From: an uncultured Rhodopila sp.
Lineage (GTDB): Bacteria > Pseudomonadota > Alphaproteobacteria > Acetobacterales > Acetobacteraceae
NCBI GenBank assembly: GCA_903851415.1
Contig: CAINOE010000059.1
Location: 1 to 64,000, forward strand
Direction of reading: 5' to 3'
DNA: 64,000 bases
In this document: one piece after another, positions 43,754 through 53,260 of the stretch
How positions within the stretch are numbered: the stretch's first letter is position 1
Layout of the letters: every line of letters starts with the position of its first letter
Notes under the pieces: generated by a model
What the model was told of the DNA's origin: nothing
The model's input: only the letters and a program-made list of their open reading frames with translations
The model's database searches: none
Translations under genes and position numbers: made by a program

Positions 43754-44803
43754 ATGGCCGACCCCCGAACCGCCATTCGCGAACATGCCCTGCGGATCGG
43801 CTTTGATGCGATCGGCTTTTGCCGGGCCGAGCTTGGGCACGAATCGCGGGACCGCCTGGAAAGCTTTCTTCGGGCTGGTTACTACGGCGATATGGGATGG
43901 CTCGCCGACAGAACCGAACAGCGAAGCCAACCGCGATCGCTCTGGCCTGGCGCCCGCAGTGTCATTGTCGTGGGCATAAACTACGCACCGCCGGACGATC
44001 CCCTTGCTGTCACGAGACAGAAAGACCGGGGCGCGATCTCGGTCTACGCTCGCAACCGGGATTACCACTCTATCATCAAGGGGCGCCTGAAGCATCTGGC
44101 GCAGATGATGGCATCGCGCTTTGCCTGTCAGGTTAAGGTCTTCGTCGATACCGCCCCGGTCATGGAAAAACCGCTGGCGCAACAAAGCGGCATTGGCTGG
44201 CAAGGAAAGCACACGAATCTCGTTTCGCGTGTCCACGGTTCGTGGCTGCTGCTCGGGGAGATTTATACGGACCTGGAACTGCAGGGCGGCGCAGCCTCGT
44301 CCGATCGCTGCGGCTCGTGTTCGCGATGCCTGGATATATGTCCCACCAAGGCTTTTCCCGCGCCGTATCGGCTGGATGCCACCCGTTGCATCTCCTACCT
44401 GACGATCGAGCACCGTGGCCCGATCCCGCAGGAACTGCGACCAATGATCGGCAACCACGTCTACGGGTGCGATGATTGTTTGGCGGTTTGTCCCTGGAAC
44501 AAGTTCGCAAAGCCGACATGTCACGAAAAGTTAATCGAACGAACCGACCTCGCGGCACCCCAACTTGCGGAATTGGCCCGCCTGGATGATCAGGCTTTCC
44601 GGGCAAAATTTGCAGGCTCGCCAATCAAGCGTATCGGACGGAACCGCTTTGTCAGGAACGTGCTGGTTGCCATCGGCAACTCTGGCGACCGTGCCCTGAT
44701 GACAATTGCTGATGCTTTGCGGCAGGATCCGGATCCCGTCGTCGCCGAGGCGGCCGGCTGGGCCGTGCTGCGCCTCGCCACTTCGTCTCAGCCCTCTTCA
44801 TGA
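43754..44803 (+). CDS. queG: Epoxyqueuosine reductase
   Basis: QueG performs the last step of queuosine synthesis, using cobalamin and two [4Fe-4S] clusters. The 349-residue protein shows both cluster motifs: CGSCSRCLDICPTKAF and the later CDDCLAVCPWNKFA, plus the N-terminal RIGFDAIGFCRAEL. ATG 43754 gives the normal start; an open frame reaches 43673. The C-terminal HEAT-like region is short. It completes tgt-queF-queG. Confidence 0.94.
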   Translation: MADPRTAIREHALRIGFDAIGFCRAELGHESRDRLESFLRAGYYGDMGWLADRTEQRSQPRSLWPGARSVIVVGINYAPPDDPLAVTRQKDRGAISVYARNRDYHSIIKGRLKHLAQMMASRFACQVKVFVDTAPVMEKPLAQQSGIGWQGKHTNLVSRVHGSWLLLGEIYTDLELQGGAASSDRCGSCSRCLDICPTKAFPAPYRLDATRCISYLTIEHRGPIPQELRPMIGNHVYGCDDCLAVCPWNKFAKPTCHEKLIERTDLAAPQLAELARLDDQAFRAKFAGSPIKRIGRNRFVRNVLVAIGNSGDRALMTIADALRQDPDPVVAEAAGWAVLRLATSSQPSS

Positions 44804-45681
44804 ATTTGCAGGGCGCGTGCATAGACAAGCTTCCGCGGCAAACCCGTCGCCGTGCTCACAAGCGCGGCGGCATCCTTTACGGTTTGGGTGGCCAGGGCGG
44901 CCCGCAGCCGTGCATCGAGCTCTTCCGGATCGTCCGTCTCCGGCGGTCCGATCAGCAGCGTGATCTCGCCTCGCGCGGGTTCGCGTTCAAACAAGGTCGC
45001 GAGTTCGCTCGCTGTCCCGCGTTCGACCGTTTCGAAACGCTTGGTCAATTCGCGGGCGACAGCGGCTGAACGATTGCCGAAGATCTCCTGCACGTCGCTC
45101 AGCGTCTCAGGCAGCCGATGGGGAGCCTCATGCCAGATCAGCGTCGAGGACAGGCCTGCGCGCTCGGCGGCGCGCAACACGCTGAAGGCCGCCCGGCGGG
45201 CGGCGGGCCGCGGTGGCGGAAAGCCAAGAAACAGAAAAGGCAACGGCGGCAGCCCTGACAGGATCAGCGCGGTAACCGCGGCATTGGGACCGGGTACGGC
45301 GCTCACGGCAAGTTCGGCGGCGATGGCGGCCCGTACCAGCCGGTAACCGGGATCGGACACAAGTGGGGTCCCCGCATCGGAAACCAGCGCTATTGTCTGT
45401 CCGGCCTGAAGCTTCCGCAGCACCGCCGGGATCTTGCCATCTTCGTTGTGGTCGTGAAGCGTGTCCGTCCGGGTGTGAATATCCATCGCCGCAAGCAAGC
45501 GGCCGGTCCGGCGAGTGTCCTCGCACAGGATCAGATCGCATGTGGCAAGGGCCTGACGAGCCCGCGCACTGATATCCCCCAGGTTGCCGATTGGCGTGGA
45601 AACTAGCACAAGGCCAGGTAGCGGGCCGGGCTGGCCGTCTCGCGGGTCATCGGGAGACTCGGCCGATGCGTCAACGGGCAT
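44788..45681 (-). CDS. rsmI: 16S rRNA (cytidine1402-2'-O)-methyltransferase
   Basis: RsmI methylates the 2'-OH of C1402 in 16S rRNA. The 297-residue product has the tetrapyrrole-methylase blocks LVLVSTPIGNLGDISARA, CEDTRRTGRLL and LVSDAGTPLVSDPGYRLV. It converges on queG with a 16-bp overlap. Its 5' end also overlaps the 5' end of the divergent lipoprotein gene by 16 bp. The rsmI/lpoA neighbourhood is known from E. coli (yraL/yraM). Confidence 0.95.
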   Translation of the reverse strand: MPVDASAESPDDPRDGQPGPLPGLVLVSTPIGNLGDISARARQALATCDLILCEDTRRTGRLLAAMDIHTRTDTLHDHNEDGKIPAVLRKLQAGQTIALVSDAGTPLVSDPGYRLVRAAIAAELAVSAVPGPNAAVTALILSGLPPLPFLFLGFPPPRPAARRAAFSVLRAAERAGLSSTLIWHEAPHRLPETLSDVQEIFGNRSAAVARELTKRFETVERGTASELATLFEREPARGEITLLIGPPETDDPEELDARLRAALATQTVKDAAALVSTATGLPRKLVYARALQIHEEG

Positions 45682-46925
45682 TCCTGCTCCTTATCTGCGC
45701 CCTGGCGTTCGCCGGCTGCGGTGAGGAAACCTCCGGACGATACGGCGGAGAAAACCAATCTGGAGCGAATGGCGCCGGCTCGCTAGGCCCTGCCGGCAAC
45801 AAAGGCGGCTACGGGCAGAGGGCCGCGATCCTGCTGCCGATGACCGGACCCAGGGCGGATCTGGGCAAGGTTCTGCTCCAGGCTGCGCAGCTTGCCCTGG
45901 GCAATGGGGCTGGGCCGGCACTGGACGTCATCGATACCGCAGGCACGCCCGCCGGCGCGGTCACCGCGGCTCAGACAGCTATCAACAACCATGACAGCCT
46001 GATACTCGGGCCTCTGACATCCGCGGAAACCGCCGCTGTCGCCCCGGTCGCGCGCGGCGCCAATATTCCCGTGTTGGCGTTCACCAATGACTCGTCGCAG
46101 GCGCAGCCAGGCGTTTGGACGCTCGGCATCACCCCGGCCCAGCAAGTGCGGCGGCTGGTGGTCGCCGCGGAGGCTCAGGGGAAGACCCAGTTTGCTGCTC
46201 TGCTGCCCGCCACGGACTTCGGCCAGGCCATGGCCAACGGATTGACCAAAGCAGTCGCCGCCGAAAACTTGCCGCCTGCCAGGGTTCGTATGCATGGATC
46301 AGGGATGGGGGCGATTACAGCCGCCACCAAGGACGTCTCCGGCTACGCCGATCGGCGGGGGCCGATTGAAGCGAAGGTGAAGGAGGCACGTGCTCTGGGC
46401 ACCCCTGAGGGCCGCCACGAGGCCCAGGAACTGATGAAAACACCCATCCCGCCACCCTCCTTCAATGTCCTGCTCCTTGCTGACACGGGTGAGGCATTGC
46501 AGGAAATCACCAGCGTCCTGCCGTACTATGACATCGATCGCTCGGCGGTTCAGTTCGTGGGGCCGGCCCTGTGGGCCGATCCGGCAAGCGGATCGGGTGC
46601 TGTGCCGGGGGCCTGGTATGCTGCTCCGGACAACGCTTCGCGCGCCGCGCTGGAGCGGGACTATGCGGCGAAATACGGCGTGCCGCCGCCGCCGCTGGCG
46701 GACCTGGCCTATGATTCCGCATCGGTCGCGGCGGCTATCATCGGCCGCGGCGGTGCGCAGACATCTGTTCTGACGCAGCCGGCCGGCTTCCTTGGGACCG
46801 ACGGCTGGCTGGCGTTCCTTCCCGACGGACAGGTCAGGCGAGGCCTCGCGGTGTTCCGCATCGAACGCGGCGGTCCGGCGCTGATTGACCCCGCGCCGCA
46901 ATCGTCCGGCGCTCCGGGTTCCTGA
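45666..46925 (+). CDS. LpoA-like penicillin-binding protein activator (lipoprotein)
   Basis: This is a 419-residue lipoprotein with lipobox AFAGC (Cys18) after a hydrophobic signal. The rest is a periplasmic-binding-protein fold of the kind used by LpoA and leucine-binding proteins: AAILLPMTGPRADLGKVLL, ILGPLTSAETAAVAPVAR, PVLAFTND. Related proteins are annotated as activators of PBP1a in the outer membrane. The start is ATG 45666, inside the first codons of rsmI on the other strand. It ends 14 bp from trpS. Confidence 0.82.
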   Translation: MRQRAFLLLICALAFAGCGEETSGRYGGENQSGANGAGSLGPAGNKGGYGQRAAILLPMTGPRADLGKVLLQAAQLALGNGAGPALDVIDTAGTPAGAVTAAQTAINNHDSLILGPLTSAETAAVAPVARGANIPVLAFTNDSSQAQPGVWTLGITPAQQVRRLVVAAEAQGKTQFAALLPATDFGQAMANGLTKAVAAENLPPARVRMHGSGMGAITAATKDVSGYADRRGPIEAKVKEARALGTPEGRHEAQELMKTPIPPPSFNVLLLADTGEALQEITSVLPYYDIDRSAVQFVGPALWADPASGSGAVPGAWYAAPDNASRAALERDYAAKYGVPPPPLADLAYDSASVAAAIIGRGGAQTSVLTQPAGFLGTDGWLAFLPDGQVRRGLAVFRIERGGPALIDPAPQSSGAPGS

Positions 46926-46939
46926 GACCGTCCGGATCG

Positions 46940-47938
46940 CTATCCGCCGACAAAGCCAACCAGACGCTCCGCCTCGGCGACGATCGGATCGGCGATCGCC
47001 GCCGCCCGCTCGCTGCCGGACCTGAGAATTTGCAGAAGGGACGCCTCGTCCTCCAGCAGCCGCCGGGTCTCCGCGGCGATCGGCGACAGCTGATCGACCA
47101 GAAGTTCGGTCAGCGCTGCCTTGAACGAACCGAACCCCGTGCCGCCATGCGCCTGCAAGACAGAAGCGGGATCGGTTTCCGTCAGGGCGGCGTAAATCCC
47201 CACGAGGTTCCGCGCCTCCGGCCGCTCCGCGAGTTCGGAAACGTCGCTCGGGACCGGCAGGGGATCGGTTTTCGCGCGGCGAATCTTCAGCGCGATCGTC
47301 TCGGCGTCATCGTTCAGGTTGATGCGGCTCTGGTCGGACGGGTCCGATTTCGACATCTTCTTCGTGCCGTCGCGCAAGCTCATGACCCGGGCGGCCGGCC
47401 CCATGATCAGCGGCTCGATGTTCGGGAAGAAATCCACCCCATAGTCATGATTGAACTTCTGCGCGATGTCGTTTGCGAGTTCCAGATGCTGACGCTGGTC
47501 GTCCCCGACCGGCACCCGGGTCGCGTGATAGGCATGAATGTCCGCTGCCATCAGGTTGGGGTAGACGAACAAGCCCGAGGAGGCAGCCTCTCGGTCTTTC
47601 CCAGCCTTGTCCTTGAATTGCGTCATGCGGTTCAACCAACCGAGCCGGGCAACGCAATTGAAGATCCACGCAAGCTGCGCATGGGCGCGCACCGCCGATT
47701 GCAGGAACAGGATATGCTTATTGGGATCGATGCCGCAGGCGAGCAGAATGGCGGTCATCTCCAGCGACTGCTGCCGCAGGGCGGCCGGCTCCTGCCAGAC
47801 GGTAATCGCGTGCAGATCCACCACGCAGAAGATGCACTCGTGACTGTCCTGCAGCTTCACCCAGTTGCGGATCGCGCCCAGGTAATTGCCCAGGGTGGGG
47901 ATGCCGGACGGCTGAATGCCGGAGAAGACGCGCTGCAT
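46940..47938 (-). CDS. trpS: Tryptophanyl-tRNA synthetase
   Basis: The 332-residue class I synthetase shows the HIGH-equivalent in [18 protein letters not shown] and KMSKS in [12 protein letters not shown]. It charges tRNA-Trp. It starts 3 bp after murJ and closes the leftward run tsaD-rlmJ-gpsA-murJ-trpS. Confidence 0.96.
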   Translation of the reverse strand: MQRVFSGIQPSGIPTLGNYLGAIRNWVKLQDSHECIFCVVDLHAITVWQEPAALRQQSLEMTAILLACGIDPNKHILFLQSAVRAHAQLAWIFNCVARLGWLNRMTQFKDKAGKDREAASSGLFVYPNLMAADIHAYHATRVPVGDDQRQHLELANDIAQKFNHDYGVDFFPNIEPLIMGPAARVMSLRDGTKKMSKSDPSDQSRINLNDDAETIALKIRRAKTDPLPVPSDVSELAERPEARNLVGIYAALTETDPASVLQAHGGTGFGSFKAALTELLVDQLSPIAAETRRLLEDEASLLQILRSGSERAAAIADPIVAEAERLVGFVGG

Positions 47939-47941
47939 GCT

Positions 47942-49531
47942 CTAGGTCTCTATCGTTGTCACCGGACTGATGGCCGATACGCCTGCCGTCTGCAAGCGAC
48001 GGCGCGACATGACGCGCTTGATATCTCTGAGGTTGTAGGCTCCCGTCAGCGGCACAGCGGCAGCGTAGGCCAGCAGGCCCGCGGCAATCAGGACCGCCAG
48101 CGATGCGAGCCTGAGGACCCCGTGCGAGGGTTCCGCGAAAAGCAGCCTCTGCAAAAAATACAGCACGACCCCCATTGCCAGCGAAGCGCCGATCATGCCG
48201 AGCAGCCGCCGCTTGAGCTGCCAGTCCGGCTTGAGCTGTCCGCGCCGGTACAGGATGTAGCCGAGGCCAAGGACATTGCAGATCGCCGCAATGCTGGTCG
48301 CGAGCGCCGGTCCGACATGCGCCAGCGGAACCATGAACGCCACGTTCAGGCAAAGATTGAGCGCAACGCACCCCATCCCGACCTTCACCGGCATGCTGGT
48401 GTCGCCGCGGGCAAAGAACGCGGGGGCCAGCACTTTCACCAGCACGAAAGCCGGCAGGCCAAGAGCGTAGGCCGCCAGCGCCTGCGAGGATAGCCGGGCA
48501 CTCTCCGCGTCGAAGGCCCCGCGTCCGAACAGCACCAGCATGATCGGATAAGCTGACACGATCAGGGCCAAAGCGGCCGGCAGGGTCAGGAACAACGCAT
48601 ACTCGACCGCCCGGTTGAGCGTCGCGATCGACCCCGCGGCCTCGCCCGACCGCACCTGGCGCGAGAGCATCGGCAGCAGCGCCGTGCCCACGGCCGTGCC
48701 GATGACACCGAGCGGAAGCTGCTGCACCCGGTCCGCATAATAGAGAAGCGACACGGTGCCCGGCGGCAGCAGGCTGGCAATAATCACGTCAACCGCGAGG
48801 TTGAGCTGCGTGACTCCGGCGCCGACAAGCCCGGGCGCCATGCGCTGCATCAGCAGCCGCATCTGCGGCGTCAGCCTCGGCCGCGGGATCGACAGCTTCA
48901 TCCCGCTGCGCCAAACGGCGATCATCAGAATGCCGAGCTGCGCCACGCCCGAAAGCGACACGCCCCACGCCAGCGCATGGCCCACCGTCGGGACGTAAGG
49001 GGTCATCCACAGCATGCAGGCGATCGAGACGATGTTGAACAACACGTACGACGCTGACGCCGCGGTGAATTTCTCCATCCCGTTCAGAACGCCTGAAACC
49101 AGGGCGGCCAGGCAGATCAAGATCAGGTAGGGAAAGGTTATCCGCGAAAGGTCGACCGCCAGCTGGAATTTCGCCGGGTCCTCCGTAAACCCGGGGGCCA
49201 GGACAAGCATGAGCTGCGGCATGAAAATCTCGCCCAGGATCGTCATCATCCCGAGCCAGAACGCCATGACCGCAAACGCCTCCCGAGCGAACTGCCTGGC
49301 CGCGGCTACCCCCTCCGTGTGCAGCAACCCGGTGAATGCCGGCACGAAAGCGGCATTGAAGGCCCCCTCGCCAAACAGGCGGCGGAACAGGTTGGGCAGC
49401 TTCAGGGCCACGAAAAACGCGTCGGCGATCGGGCCGGTGCCGATCAGGGCCGCGATCAGCATATCCCTGGCGAAACCGAGGATCCGGCTGATCAGCGTCC
49501 ATCCGCCAACAGTCAGAATGCCTCTCAGCAT
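47942..49531 (-). CDS. murJ: Lipid II flippase MurJ
   Basis: MurJ moves lipid II across the inner membrane for peptidoglycan synthesis. The 529-residue product has about 14 hydrophobic spans and the typical N-terminus SRILGFARDMLIAALIGTG. The charged cavity residues R-D and the LPNLFRRLFGEGAFN block are conserved. It follows gpsA by 45 bp. Confidence 0.95.
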   Translation of the reverse strand: MLRGILTVGGWTLISRILGFARDMLIAALIGTGPIADAFFVALKLPNLFRRLFGEGAFNAAFVPAFTGLLHTEGVAAARQFAREAFAVMAFWLGMMTILGEIFMPQLMLVLAPGFTEDPAKFQLAVDLSRITFPYLILICLAALVSGVLNGMEKFTAASASYVLFNIVSIACMLWMTPYVPTVGHALAWGVSLSGVAQLGILMIAVWRSGMKLSIPRPRLTPQMRLLMQRMAPGLVGAGVTQLNLAVDVIIASLLPPGTVSLLYYADRVQQLPLGVIGTAVGTALLPMLSRQVRSGEAAGSIATLNRAVEYALFLTLPAALALIVSAYPIMLVLFGRGAFDAESARLSSQALAAYALGLPAFVLVKVLAPAFFARGDTSMPVKVGMGCVALNLCLNVAFMVPLAHVGPALATSIAAICNVLGLGYILYRRGQLKPDWQLKRRLLGMIGASLAMGVVLYFLQRLLFAEPSHGVLRLASLAVLIAAGLLAYAAAVPLTGAYNLRDIKRVMSRRRLQTAGVSAISPVTTIET

Positions 49532-49576
49532 GAGGGCGCCACAGGTCGGAGTCGCTGCCTCATCCGGGGATTCTTT

Positions 49577-50539
49577 TCACTCATCCCGCTGAGGACGGGA
49601 AAGAAGTTGCGCGATCGATTGGTCCAGGGTCTTCATTCCCATCAATAGTTCCGATACCGCAAGGCAAATCGGCAGTTCAACGTTTCCCGCCCGCTCTACC
49701 AGGGCAGCCGCCGTGCTGACCCCCTCGGTCACCCCGGTCCTTTCGGCGAGTATGTCGACAAGGGCTTTGCCCCGCCCCAGCGCATAGCCGAGACTGAAAT
49801 TCCGGCTGGACGTGCCGGTGCACGTCAGCAGCAAATCGCCCAGGCCCGACAAACCCATCACGGTTTCCGCCCGTCCGCCCAGGGCGGCTGCCAGACGGCA
49901 CAGCTCGCTGAGTCCGCGCGTGACCAGCGCTGCCCTGGCATTTTCACCGAGGCCCGCCCCGATGACCGCGCCGGCTGCGATCGCGATCACATTCTTTGCC
50001 GCCCCGCCAAGCTGGGCGCCGATGGGATCGTCGTTGCCATAGAGCCGGAACGTGTTCGTCCCGAGACAGGTGCGCACCAGCTCCCGCAGGCTGGGATCGC
50101 TGCTCGCGACCACGGTTGCCGCCGGCAGGCCAACCGCGATTTCGTGCGCGAAATTGGGTCCGCTCAGTATTCCGAGCGGACAGGCGGCCGACACCTGCGT
50201 CACCACCTCCAGCGGCAGCATGTTCGATCCCACCTCGACGCCCTTAGCGCAAACCACAATGGGCGTGCCGGAGGGCCGAAACCTCACAAGCGAGGACCGG
50301 AGCTGCTGGGTCGGCACAACCCAGACCAGCAGGTCGGAACCGGGCGGAAGGGTCTCGCTGAGAGTGATCGACTCGCTAACCGGCACGCCGGGCAGCCGAA
50401 CATTCTCCCTGCTGTTCCTGATCGCGGCGGCTGCCGCTGCCGTGCGGGTTACCAGAGCAACATCGTTGCCAGCGCGCGCTGCCTGAATCGCCAGCGCGGT
50501 GCCCCAGGCCCCCGCGCCGACGACTGCGACCTTACTCAT
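49577..50539 (-). CDS. gpsA: Glycerol-3-phosphate dehydrogenase [NAD(P)+]
   Basis: GpsA makes sn-glycerol-3-phosphate for phospholipids. The 320-residue protein has the Rossmann motif VVGAGAWGTALA, KGVEVGSNMLPLEV, LSGPNFAHEIAVGLPAA and the active-site block GGAAKNVIAIAAG. It overlaps rlmJ by 8 bp. Confidence 0.96.
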   Translation of the reverse strand: MSKVAVVGAGAWGTALAIQAARAGNDVALVTRTAAAAAAIRNSRENVRLPGVPVSESITLSETLPPGSDLLVWVVPTQQLRSSLVRFRPSGTPIVVCAKGVEVGSNMLPLEVVTQVSAACPLGILSGPNFAHEIAVGLPAATVVASSDPSLRELVRTCLGTNTFRLYGNDDPIGAQLGGAAKNVIAIAAGAVIGAGLGENARAALVTRGLSELCRLAAALGGRAETVMGLSGLGDLLLTCTGTSSRNFSLGYALGRGKALVDILAERTGVTEGVSTAAALVERAGNVELPICLAVSELLMGMKTLDQSIAQLLSRPQRDE

Positions 50540-51350
50540 CGGCGATCCTGATCACCGCGGTTCCAGCCCCGGCTTCATCGCGACCCAGGCCGTCAAGCAC
50601 CGCGGCTGCGATCAGGCCGCTCTGCTCGACAAACGGGTGAGGTGGATTGATCACCAGAAGTCCGCAGCCGTTGAGCCGCTCGGCGTTAGTCGGTTCGCGG
50701 TGATAGAGTTCGACCGCCAGGATGTCGGGAATATCGGCCGCCCTAAGAGTCGCGTGAAAGGTCCGCACGGCGGCGCGCTGTTTGATGGGATACCAGGCGG
50801 CGAAAACGCCATGCCCGAAGCGGCCGCGTCCCCGGCTAAGGCCTGCCGCCAGCGCCGCGAATTCATCCGGATCCTCGAACGGAGGATCGATGAAAACCAG
50901 GCCGCGCTTTTCCTTCGGCGGCAACAGCGCACCGAGCGCCTCCCATCCGGAGCGTTTGTGGACCTCCACCTGTGGATATCGATGAAAGTGACGCCGCAGC
51001 AGGACCACCTCCTCCGGATGAATCTCGCAGCAAGCCAGCCGATCGGCTGGACGCAGGAGCGCCTGGATCAAGGCGGGCGAGCCAGGATACAGGCCAAGCG
51101 CTTCCACAAGGCCAAGATATCTGGCCAGGATGGGCGGCCGGGCTGCGAAAAGCCGGCGTATCCCCGAATCAGCCTCGCCGGTCCGTAGCGCCGTCTCCGC
51201 CGTCAGGTCGTAGTGGCCCGCCCCGGCATGCGTATCCAGCACGAAATACGGCGCCGGCTTGCGAGCGAACGAATCGACAAGCGCCACCAGCAAGGCGTGT
51301 TTGAAGCAGTCGGCGAAATTCCCGGCGTGATAGGCGTGGCGATAGTTCAT
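50532..51350 (-). CDS. rlmJ: 23S rRNA (adenine2030-N6)-methyltransferase
   Basis: RlmJ methylates A2030 of 23S rRNA. The start MNYRHAYHAGNFADCFKHA and the methyltransferase motif FIDPPFED are diagnostic. The frame is open to 51467, but ATG 51348-51350 overlaps the tsaD stop as ATGA and gives 272 residues. Confidence 0.92.
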   Translation of the reverse strand: MNYRHAYHAGNFADCFKHALLVALVDSFARKPAPYFVLDTHAGAGHYDLTAETALRTGEADSGIRRLFAARPPILARYLGLVEALGLYPGSPALIQALLRPADRLACCEIHPEEVVLLRRHFHRYPQVEVHKRSGWEALGALLPPKEKRGLVFIDPPFEDPDEFAALAAGLSRGRGRFGHGVFAAWYPIKQRAAVRTFHATLRAADIPDILAVELYHREPTNAERLNGCGLLVINPPHPFVEQSGLIAAAVLDGLGRDEAGAGTAVIRIADE

Positions 51351-52393
51351 GGGGCCAGCGCCTCCAGCGGCCACCGAGGCTGAGCGGTCACGCTCATATC
51401 GTCGATGATGCCGCGCCGCAGGCGTTCCACGCCGGCCCAGGCCACCATGACGGCATTGTCCGAGCAAAGGCGGACCGGCGGGGCCACCATGCGGAACCCC
51501 TGCAACCGCGCCGCTTCCAGCAAAGCGTCGCGCACCCGCGCATTTGAGGCAACGCCACCTGCAACGACCAGCAGCTTTGACCCGGGAAACCGTTGCCGCA
51601 TCATGTCCATTGCGTGGCCGGCCCTATCGGCCAGCACGTCCACCACAGCCTGCTGGAAACTGGCTGCGACATCAGCGCGTTCCCGGTGCGTCGGCGAGAT
51701 TTCGCCAAGTCTCGACACCGTCTGGGCAACCGCGGTCTTAAGTCCGGACAAGCTGAGATCGCAGCCGGTTCGGCGCATCATCGGGCGCGGGAAAGGATAC
51801 CGGTTCGGATCGCCGGCTTCGGCGAGCTTTTCCAGGGCCGGGCCGCCTGGCCAGCCGAGCCCGAGCAGCTTGGCGACTTTGTCAAATGCCTCGCCGACGG
51901 CATCGTCGACCGTCCCGCCCAGGCGGATATGCCTGCCAACATCCAATACCGCGATGCACTGGGAATGACCGCCGGAGAGGAGGAACAGCAGGTAGGGGAA
52001 CGGTGCTCCGTCTTCGGCCAGGCCGGGTAGGCGAGCGGTCAGCGCATGGGCCTCCAGATGATTGACCGCCACGAAGGGCAAGTGGTTGGCGATCGCGACT
52101 CCCTTGGCGAACTGGCATCCGACGATCAGCCCGCCGATCAGGCCGGGACCGGACGAGGCTGCGACTCCGCCGAGGTCCCGGAAGTGCATGCCAGCTTTTG
52201 CCATCGTGCGGCGCACTTGCTCAGGCAGATACCGCAAGTGGCTCCGTGCGGCGATTTCCGGCACCACGCCGCCAAACGGCGCGTGTTCCGCAAGCTGGCT
52301 AAGCACGGCTTCCGCCAGAATCCGCCCATCGCCGGCGACAACCGCCGCGGCCGTTTCATCGCAGGAGGTTTCGATACCCAGGACCGGCTTCAT
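51347..52393 (-). CDS. tsaD: tRNA N6-threonylcarbamoyltransferase subunit TsaD
   Basis: TsaD transfers threonylcarbamoyl to A37 of ANN-decoding tRNAs. The 348-residue product begins MKPVLGIETSCDETAAAVV, has the metal-binding HLEAHALTA motif and an ATP loop LLFLLSGGHSQ. ATG 52391-52393 is preferred to the upstream methionines of the open frame. It is divergent from hemD and heads the leftward run. Confidence 0.95.
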   Translation of the reverse strand: MKPVLGIETSCDETAAAVVAGDGRILAEAVLSQLAEHAPFGGVVPEIAARSHLRYLPEQVRRTMAKAGMHFRDLGGVAASSGPGLIGGLIVGCQFAKGVAIANHLPFVAVNHLEAHALTARLPGLAEDGAPFPYLLFLLSGGHSQCIAVLDVGRHIRLGGTVDDAVGEAFDKVAKLLGLGWPGGPALEKLAEAGDPNRYPFPRPMMRRTGCDLSLSGLKTAVAQTVSRLGEISPTHRERADVAASFQQAVVDVLADRAGHAMDMMRQRFPGSKLLVVAGGVASNARVRDALLEAARLQGFRMVAPPVRLCSDNAVMVAWAGVERLRRGIIDDMSVTAQPRWPLEALAP

Positions 52394-52561
52394 CGCACCC
52401 TTCACGCCGCCCCTATCGCGGCCGGCGCTGTCTTGGCCCATCTTGCCCTGCCACGGCAACCTGCCTTCGCCCATGGCGGAACAGCGCAAAGACCATTACC
52501 TACGGCGGCCCGGGCAATCAGATCCGACCCTGATGGGCGGACTTTGACGAAAGCGAACCCC

Positions 52562-53260
52562 TTGAAGCGGATACTGATCACAAGACCGGAACCGGGTGCG
52601 TCGCAGACAGCCGAGCGAATCGCTGGAATGGGCTTCGTCCCCGTCGTTGCCCCCGTGCTCGCGGTCACCGGCGTGGAGCCCGCGTTGCGGCTTCCCGAGC
52701 ATATCGCGGCAACTGTCGTCACCAGCCGCAATGCGGTTCCCGCCTGTCCTGCCGCTTGCCACGGGCGTCCGGTATTCGCCGTCGGGACAGCAACCGCTTC
52801 ATGTGCCAGCGCGGCCGGTTTCAGCCATGTGATCGATGCCGACGGCGATGCGTCCGTTTTGGCCGCACTCATCGCGCAAACTCTTTCTCCTGCGAGTGGC
52901 AGCCTGTTTCTGCCGACGGGGCGTGGTCAGGGTGCCGCGCTGGCGGACAGTCTCAGAAAACTGGGATTTCGCGTCATTCGGCGGGTTGCCTACCAGGCAG
53001 TTTCTGTGCCTGAATTGCCGCAAGCTGCCGTGTCCGATTTGCAACAAGGGCGGTTGACGGCGGCCATGTTTTTCTCCACAGAAACGGCGCGCCACTTTGT
53101 GCGCCTTGTCCTGGAAGCAGGTTTGGGAGAGGCTGTGTCCGATGTCGAAGCGGTGTCTATCAGCGAGCGTCCGGTCATGGCATTAAAGCGACTGGCCTGG
53201 CGGCGCATCAGTGTCGCCGCGAAGCCGAATCAGGATGCAATGTTGGCGCTGCTGCAATGA
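52562..53260 (+). CDS. hemD: Uroporphyrinogen-III synthase
   Basis: HemD closes hydroxymethylbilane to uroporphyrinogen III in haem synthesis. The family is poorly conserved, but the start LKRILITRPEPGASQTAERI, then VVTSRNAV, FLPTGRGQGAALADSL and FFSTETARHF are typical. No ATG fits; TTG 52562 (232 residues) or TTG 52544 (238) are the candidates. It overlaps the next gene by four bases. The hemC gene often found beside it is absent here. Confidence 0.85.
   Translation: MKRILITRPEPGASQTAERIAGMGFVPVVAPVLAVTGVEPALRLPEHIAATVVTSRNAVPACPAACHGRPVFAVGTATASCASAAGFSHVIDADGDASVLAALIAQTLSPASGSLFLPTGRGQGAALADSLRKLGFRVIRRVAYQAVSVPELPQAAVSDLQQGRLTAAMFFSTETARHFVRLVLEAGLGEAVSDVEAVSISERPVMALKRLAWRRISVAAKPNQDAMLALLQ

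Noticed and set aside
47030..48493. Plus-strand frame of 487 codons opposite trpS and murJ
   Set aside because: It is antisense to two certain genes and has no recognisable domain.
52474..52548. Short 24-codon frame between tsaD and hemD as a hemC remnant
   Set aside because: Its peptide shows no HemC pattern such as the N-terminal GTRGSPLAL block.
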